Shown: one piece after another, positions 3,949 to 5,585 of the stretch
How positions within the stretch are numbered: position 1 is the stretch's first letter
How the letters are laid out: every line of letters begins with the position of its first letter
Notes under the pieces: generated by a model
Database searches by the model: none
What the model was told of the DNA's origin: nothing
The model's input: the letters and a program-made list of their open reading frames with translations, nothing else
Program-made: the position numbers and the translations under genes
DNA from: QHBQ01 sp038230695
GTDB lineage: Bacteria > Chloroflexota > Chloroflexia > QHBQ01
Assembly: GCA_038230695.1 (NCBI GenBank)
Contig: JBBRMT010000279.1
Location: forward strand, 1-5,585
Length of the DNA: 5,585 nt
Direction of reading: 5' to 3'

Positions 3949-4752
3949 ATGGGCGTGAACCCTAGCGTAAACATAGATGACCCCGCGCTGCGCGACAAGG
4001 TGCAGCGGGTCTACCAGCTTCTAATCGCGGCATATGGCAACCGCCACTGGCAGCGCGGCAAGCATCTGCCCCCGCTCGACGAACTGGTGCTGACCATCCT
4101 TAGCCAGCACACCTCGGACGTGAACAGCATCCGCGCCTTCGATGACCTGTGCCGCCGCTTCTCTACCTGGGCCGAAGTAGTGGCCGCACCAGTGGCAGAG
4201 GTGGCCGAGGCGATCCGCAGCGGCGGGCTGGCGATGCAGAAAGCGCCGCGTATCCAGGCCGCACTCCGTACCATCTACGAGCAGCGCGGCGATTATAGCC
4301 TCGACTTCCTCGCCGACCTGCCGCTGGAGCAAGCCCGCGCTTACCTCACCGCGCTGAATGGGGTTGGCCCCAAGACGGCGGCAATCGTGTTGCTCTTTGC
4401 CCTGGGCCGCCCCGCCCTGCCGGTGGATACCCATGTGCATCGGGTCAGCCAGCGGCTGGGGCTGATTGGCCCGCGCACCAGCGAGGCGCAGGCGCACACC
4501 ATCCTCGAACCCTTGCTGCAACCGAAGCAGATCTACACCTTCCACATTGACATGATCACGCATGGGCGGCAGGTTTGCAAAGCACAAAGGCCACATTGCG
4601 AAATCTGCCCTTTGCAGAAGGAGTGCGACTACTACCAGCGGGGCGATCCGACCTTCGCCAGCGGGCGATCAACCCAGGGCCAGATGCCAACTGTACACGG
4701 AATTAACGTCGAGGGTGATGAGGATGAGCCGGAGGATGTGGGCAGCGAATAG
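3949..4752 (+). CDS. nth: Endonuclease III family DNA glycosylase / AP lyase
   Basis: This base-excision repair enzyme family removes oxidised pyrimidines from DNA and cleaves the resulting abasic site. The 267-residue protein has the helix-hairpin-helix LNGVGPKTAAIV (136-147) with catalytic Lys142, and the VDTHVHRV block (159-166) with catalytic Asp160. The 18-residue spacing equals Lys120-Asp138 of E. coli Nth. The [4Fe-4S] ligands Cys210, Cys217, Cys220 and Cys226 have the canonical C-x6-C-x2-C-x5-C spacing. In place of the Nth motif LSAQ.TD it has LSQHTSD (51-57), a variant that may indicate a subfamily. An acidic C-terminal tail of about 40 residues follows the cluster. No start codon has a Shine-Dalgarno site. 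ATG 3949 is given, but the promoter places the mRNA start at about 3955, so GTG 3955 could be the true leaderless start; TTG 3919 lies in the -35 box and is unlikely. Confidence 0.93.
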   Translation: MGVNPSVNIDDPALRDKVQRVYQLLIAAYGNRHWQRGKHLPPLDELVLTILSQHTSDVNSIRAFDDLCRRFSTWAEVVAAPVAEVAEAIRSGGLAMQKAPRIQAALRTIYEQRGDYSLDFLADLPLEQARAYLTALNGVGPKTAAIVLLFALGRPALPVDTHVHRVSQRLGLIGPRTSEAQAHTILEPLLQPKQIYTFHIDMITHGRQVCKAQRPHCEICPLQKECDYYQRGDPTFASGRSTQGQMPTVHGINVEGDEDEPEDVGSE

Positions 4753-4815
4753 GCGGATGTGGCGGAGGGTGTAGTGGATGGGGATTAGCCGCCACCTGTC
4801 TTGCCGCATAATGCT

Positions 4816-4841
4816 ATTGACCACTTTAATTTGTGGGCAAT
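4816..4841. terminator. Possible hairpin between convergent genes
   Basis: ATTGACCAC (4816-4824) and GTGGGCAAT (4833-4841) pair at 8 of 9 positions around the AT-rich loop TTTAATTT. It lies between the stop of the nth-like gene and the stop of the ligase-like reading frame, where a shared terminator would be expected. There is no proper T-run on either side. A second stem, GTGGCGG (4759-4765) with CCGCCAC (4789-4795), lies closer to nth. Either is a weak candidate. Confidence 0.25.
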
Positions 4842-5078
4842 TATAAGCTCAGCGGGAGCGGGGTAGCGCTGACCACGTGATCATTGGTAGCGCTGACTGC
4901 GTACTGATCAGCTGGCCTCTCCCTAGCCATCGCCCCAAAGTGACCCACTGCCACCGCCAGCCCGAGGTAGACGAAGAAGTAGAGATATGCAGCAGCGGTG
5001 AAGTTCGACACCAACATCGTCACCAGATAGGCGGTTACACCCACACCGAGGGCTTCAGCAGCAAATGCTGCTGAAGCC
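4841..5078 (-). pseudogene. Out-of-frame C-terminal end of the ligase-like protein
   Basis: In the frame shifted by one base relative to the upstream fragment, this stretch encodes a hydrophobic TM segment (TAYLVTMLVSNFTAAAYLYF followed by FVYLGLAVAVG) and a short hydrophilic tail ending at TAA 4841. This is what the last membrane helices of an O-antigen ligase-like protein should look like, and it is missing from the upstream frame, which stops at 5035. The crossover must lie near the palindrome 5051-5078. Near the end, a 12-base direct repeat (4862-4873 and 4886-4897, period 24) duplicates VSAT in the tail. There is no plausible independent start codon with a ribosome site. It could reflect a real mutation or a sequencing or assembly error at the hairpin. 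Confidence 0.65.
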
Positions 5079-5585
5079 AGTTGTTGCGTCGCGCCTGCGT
5101 CCATATGTGTGAGTAGAAGGCGAACAGCAGCAATACGAACAGCCCCAGCATAACGATGCCGCCCCACACCAACTGGTCGAGTATCCAGTTGTGGTTCATG
5201 TCGGGGGTGGCGTTCCGCAGTTCGACGTTCTGCAGGCCAGCGGGGTAGTAGGGATTGTAGGTAAGGTACATTGTCTCCGGCCCGTAGCCGATCGCCAGGC
5301 GGGTCGTGTCAGAGATGAGCATATTGGCGCTCCCCTGCCAGACCAACGCCAACACCTTGCCGGTACCGACATCGAAGCGGGTGAGTACGCCCAGCCTGCC
5401 GATGTATGGCATATCGCGCAGGGAAGCAAGCGGTGAATCGGGCAGATTGAACACTACCAGGAAGGCAAGCGCCGCCGCGCACACTGCCCCGGCCACTGTC
5501 AACCACAGCCGACTGCGCCGCAGCCACAGTGTGACCAGTGTAAATACCATCAGTTCCACAATCAGCGCCACCAACGGCCCGAGCG
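5035..5585 (-). CDS. O-antigen ligase/polymerase-like membrane protein, 5'-partial, frameshifted
   Basis: The frame is open to the right edge, so the N-terminal part lies outside the window. Visible are two TM segments (encoded around 5520-5580 and 5440-5510), and then a large extracytoplasmic loop. The loop has the Wzy_C-like pattern VLALVWQGSANM, then IGYGPETMY, then the MNHNWILDQLVWGG block, where His-Asn resembles the conserved histidine region of WaaL-type ligases. Another TM helix follows (GIVMLGLFVLLLFAFY). These proteins join or polymerise lipid-linked surface glycans at the outer face of the membrane. The frame then ends prematurely at 5035, right after the palindrome 5051-5078, while the expected last helices continue one frame over. 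Family assignment is from motif pattern only; other polytopic members of the O-antigen ligase superfamily are possible. Confidence 0.75.
   Translation of the reverse strand, partial: LGPLVALIVELMVFTLVTLWLRRSRLWLTVAGAVCAAALAFLVVFNLPDSPLASLRDMPYIGRLGVLTRFDVGTGKVLALVWQGSANMLISDTTRLAIGYGPETMYLTYNPYYPAGLQNVELRNATPDMNHNWILDQLVWGGIVMLGLFVLLLFAFYSHIWTQARRNNWLQQHLLLKPSVWV
5051..5078. repeat. Perfect 13-bp-arm palindrome at the frameshift
   Basis: GGCTTCAGCAGCA (5051-5063) and TGCTGCTGAAGCC (5066-5078) are exact reverse complements separated only by AA. It lies inside the coding sequence exactly where the reading frame has to change. Such near-perfect coding palindromes are known hot spots for templated quasipalindrome mutation and for hairpin-related sequencing errors. 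Confidence 0.9.

Noticed and set aside
4021..4596. 191-residue open frame on the minus strand opposite the nth-like gene
   Set aside because: It lies wholly inside a gene with clear catalytic motifs, has no ribosome site and no sensible hydrophobic or domain pattern. It is a GC-driven shadow frame.
5035..5100. Programmed -1 ribosomal frameshift at the palindrome
   Set aside because: The palindrome could act as a stimulatory stem, but no X-XXY-YYZ slippery heptamer precedes it at the right distance, and this family is not known to use frameshifting. Mutation or a sequencing error is simpler.
4841..5167. Separate 108-residue membrane protein starting at ATG 5167
   Set aside because: Its first third is only the wrong-frame reading of the ligase-like fragment, and there is no Shine-Dalgarno site. 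The hydrophobic part is better explained as the displaced C-terminus of the frameshifted gene.

Overview
The window looks like chromosomal DNA from a free-living, moderately GC-rich bacterium. Protein style (Pro/Gln/Tyr-rich tails on membrane proteins, an ECF sigma operon with a DUF4097-type protein), heptameric tandem repeats and small GC-rich hairpin repeats between genes suggest Chloroflexota. That placement is an inference from style; no marker gene proves it.

Layout, left to right. (1) Bases 1-548 hold no convincing gene. They contain three related copies of a ~25-29 bp motif (27-48 and 423-449 on +, 111-140 on -), a nested imperfect inverted repeat (273-297 / 345-369), an extended -10 box and a weak hairpin with a short T run. 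Together these resemble a decayed fold-back or MITE-like element. (2) Bases 549-3806 carry five genes on the minus strand, read right to left: a DUF4097-like membrane-anchored protein with a Gly-Ser repeat beta-solenoid (TTG start), a three-TM protein with Pro/Gln-rich linkers, a shortened single-TM paralog of it, an ECF-type sigma factor, and a two-TM protein in the usual place of an anti-sigma factor. Gaps are 4, 59, 30 and 93 bases, so this is probably one operon. (3) Bases 3807-3948 are a divergent control region with a face-to-face promoter pair, an interrupted dyad between them and a 20-bp hairpin repeat that recurs inside the operon. (4) Bases 3949-4752 encode an endonuclease III family DNA glycosylase/AP lyase on the plus strand, with all catalytic and iron-sulfur residues present; its promoter suggests a leaderless mRNA. 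(5) Bases 4841-5585, minus strand, are the C-terminal part of an O-antigen ligase/polymerase-like membrane protein. It runs off the right edge and is broken by a frameshift at a perfect 13-bp-arm palindrome.

How the genes may work together: the five-gene operon reads as a cell-envelope sensing unit. A surface-exposed solenoid protein and two small membrane proteins with a shared C-terminal motif are co-expressed with a sigma factor and its presumed membrane-bound antagonist. DUF4097-type proteins near regulators of envelope stress are known (LiaG in Bacillus is one), but this gene set is not one I recognise as a described system. The nth-like and ligase-like genes seem to be unrelated neighbours.
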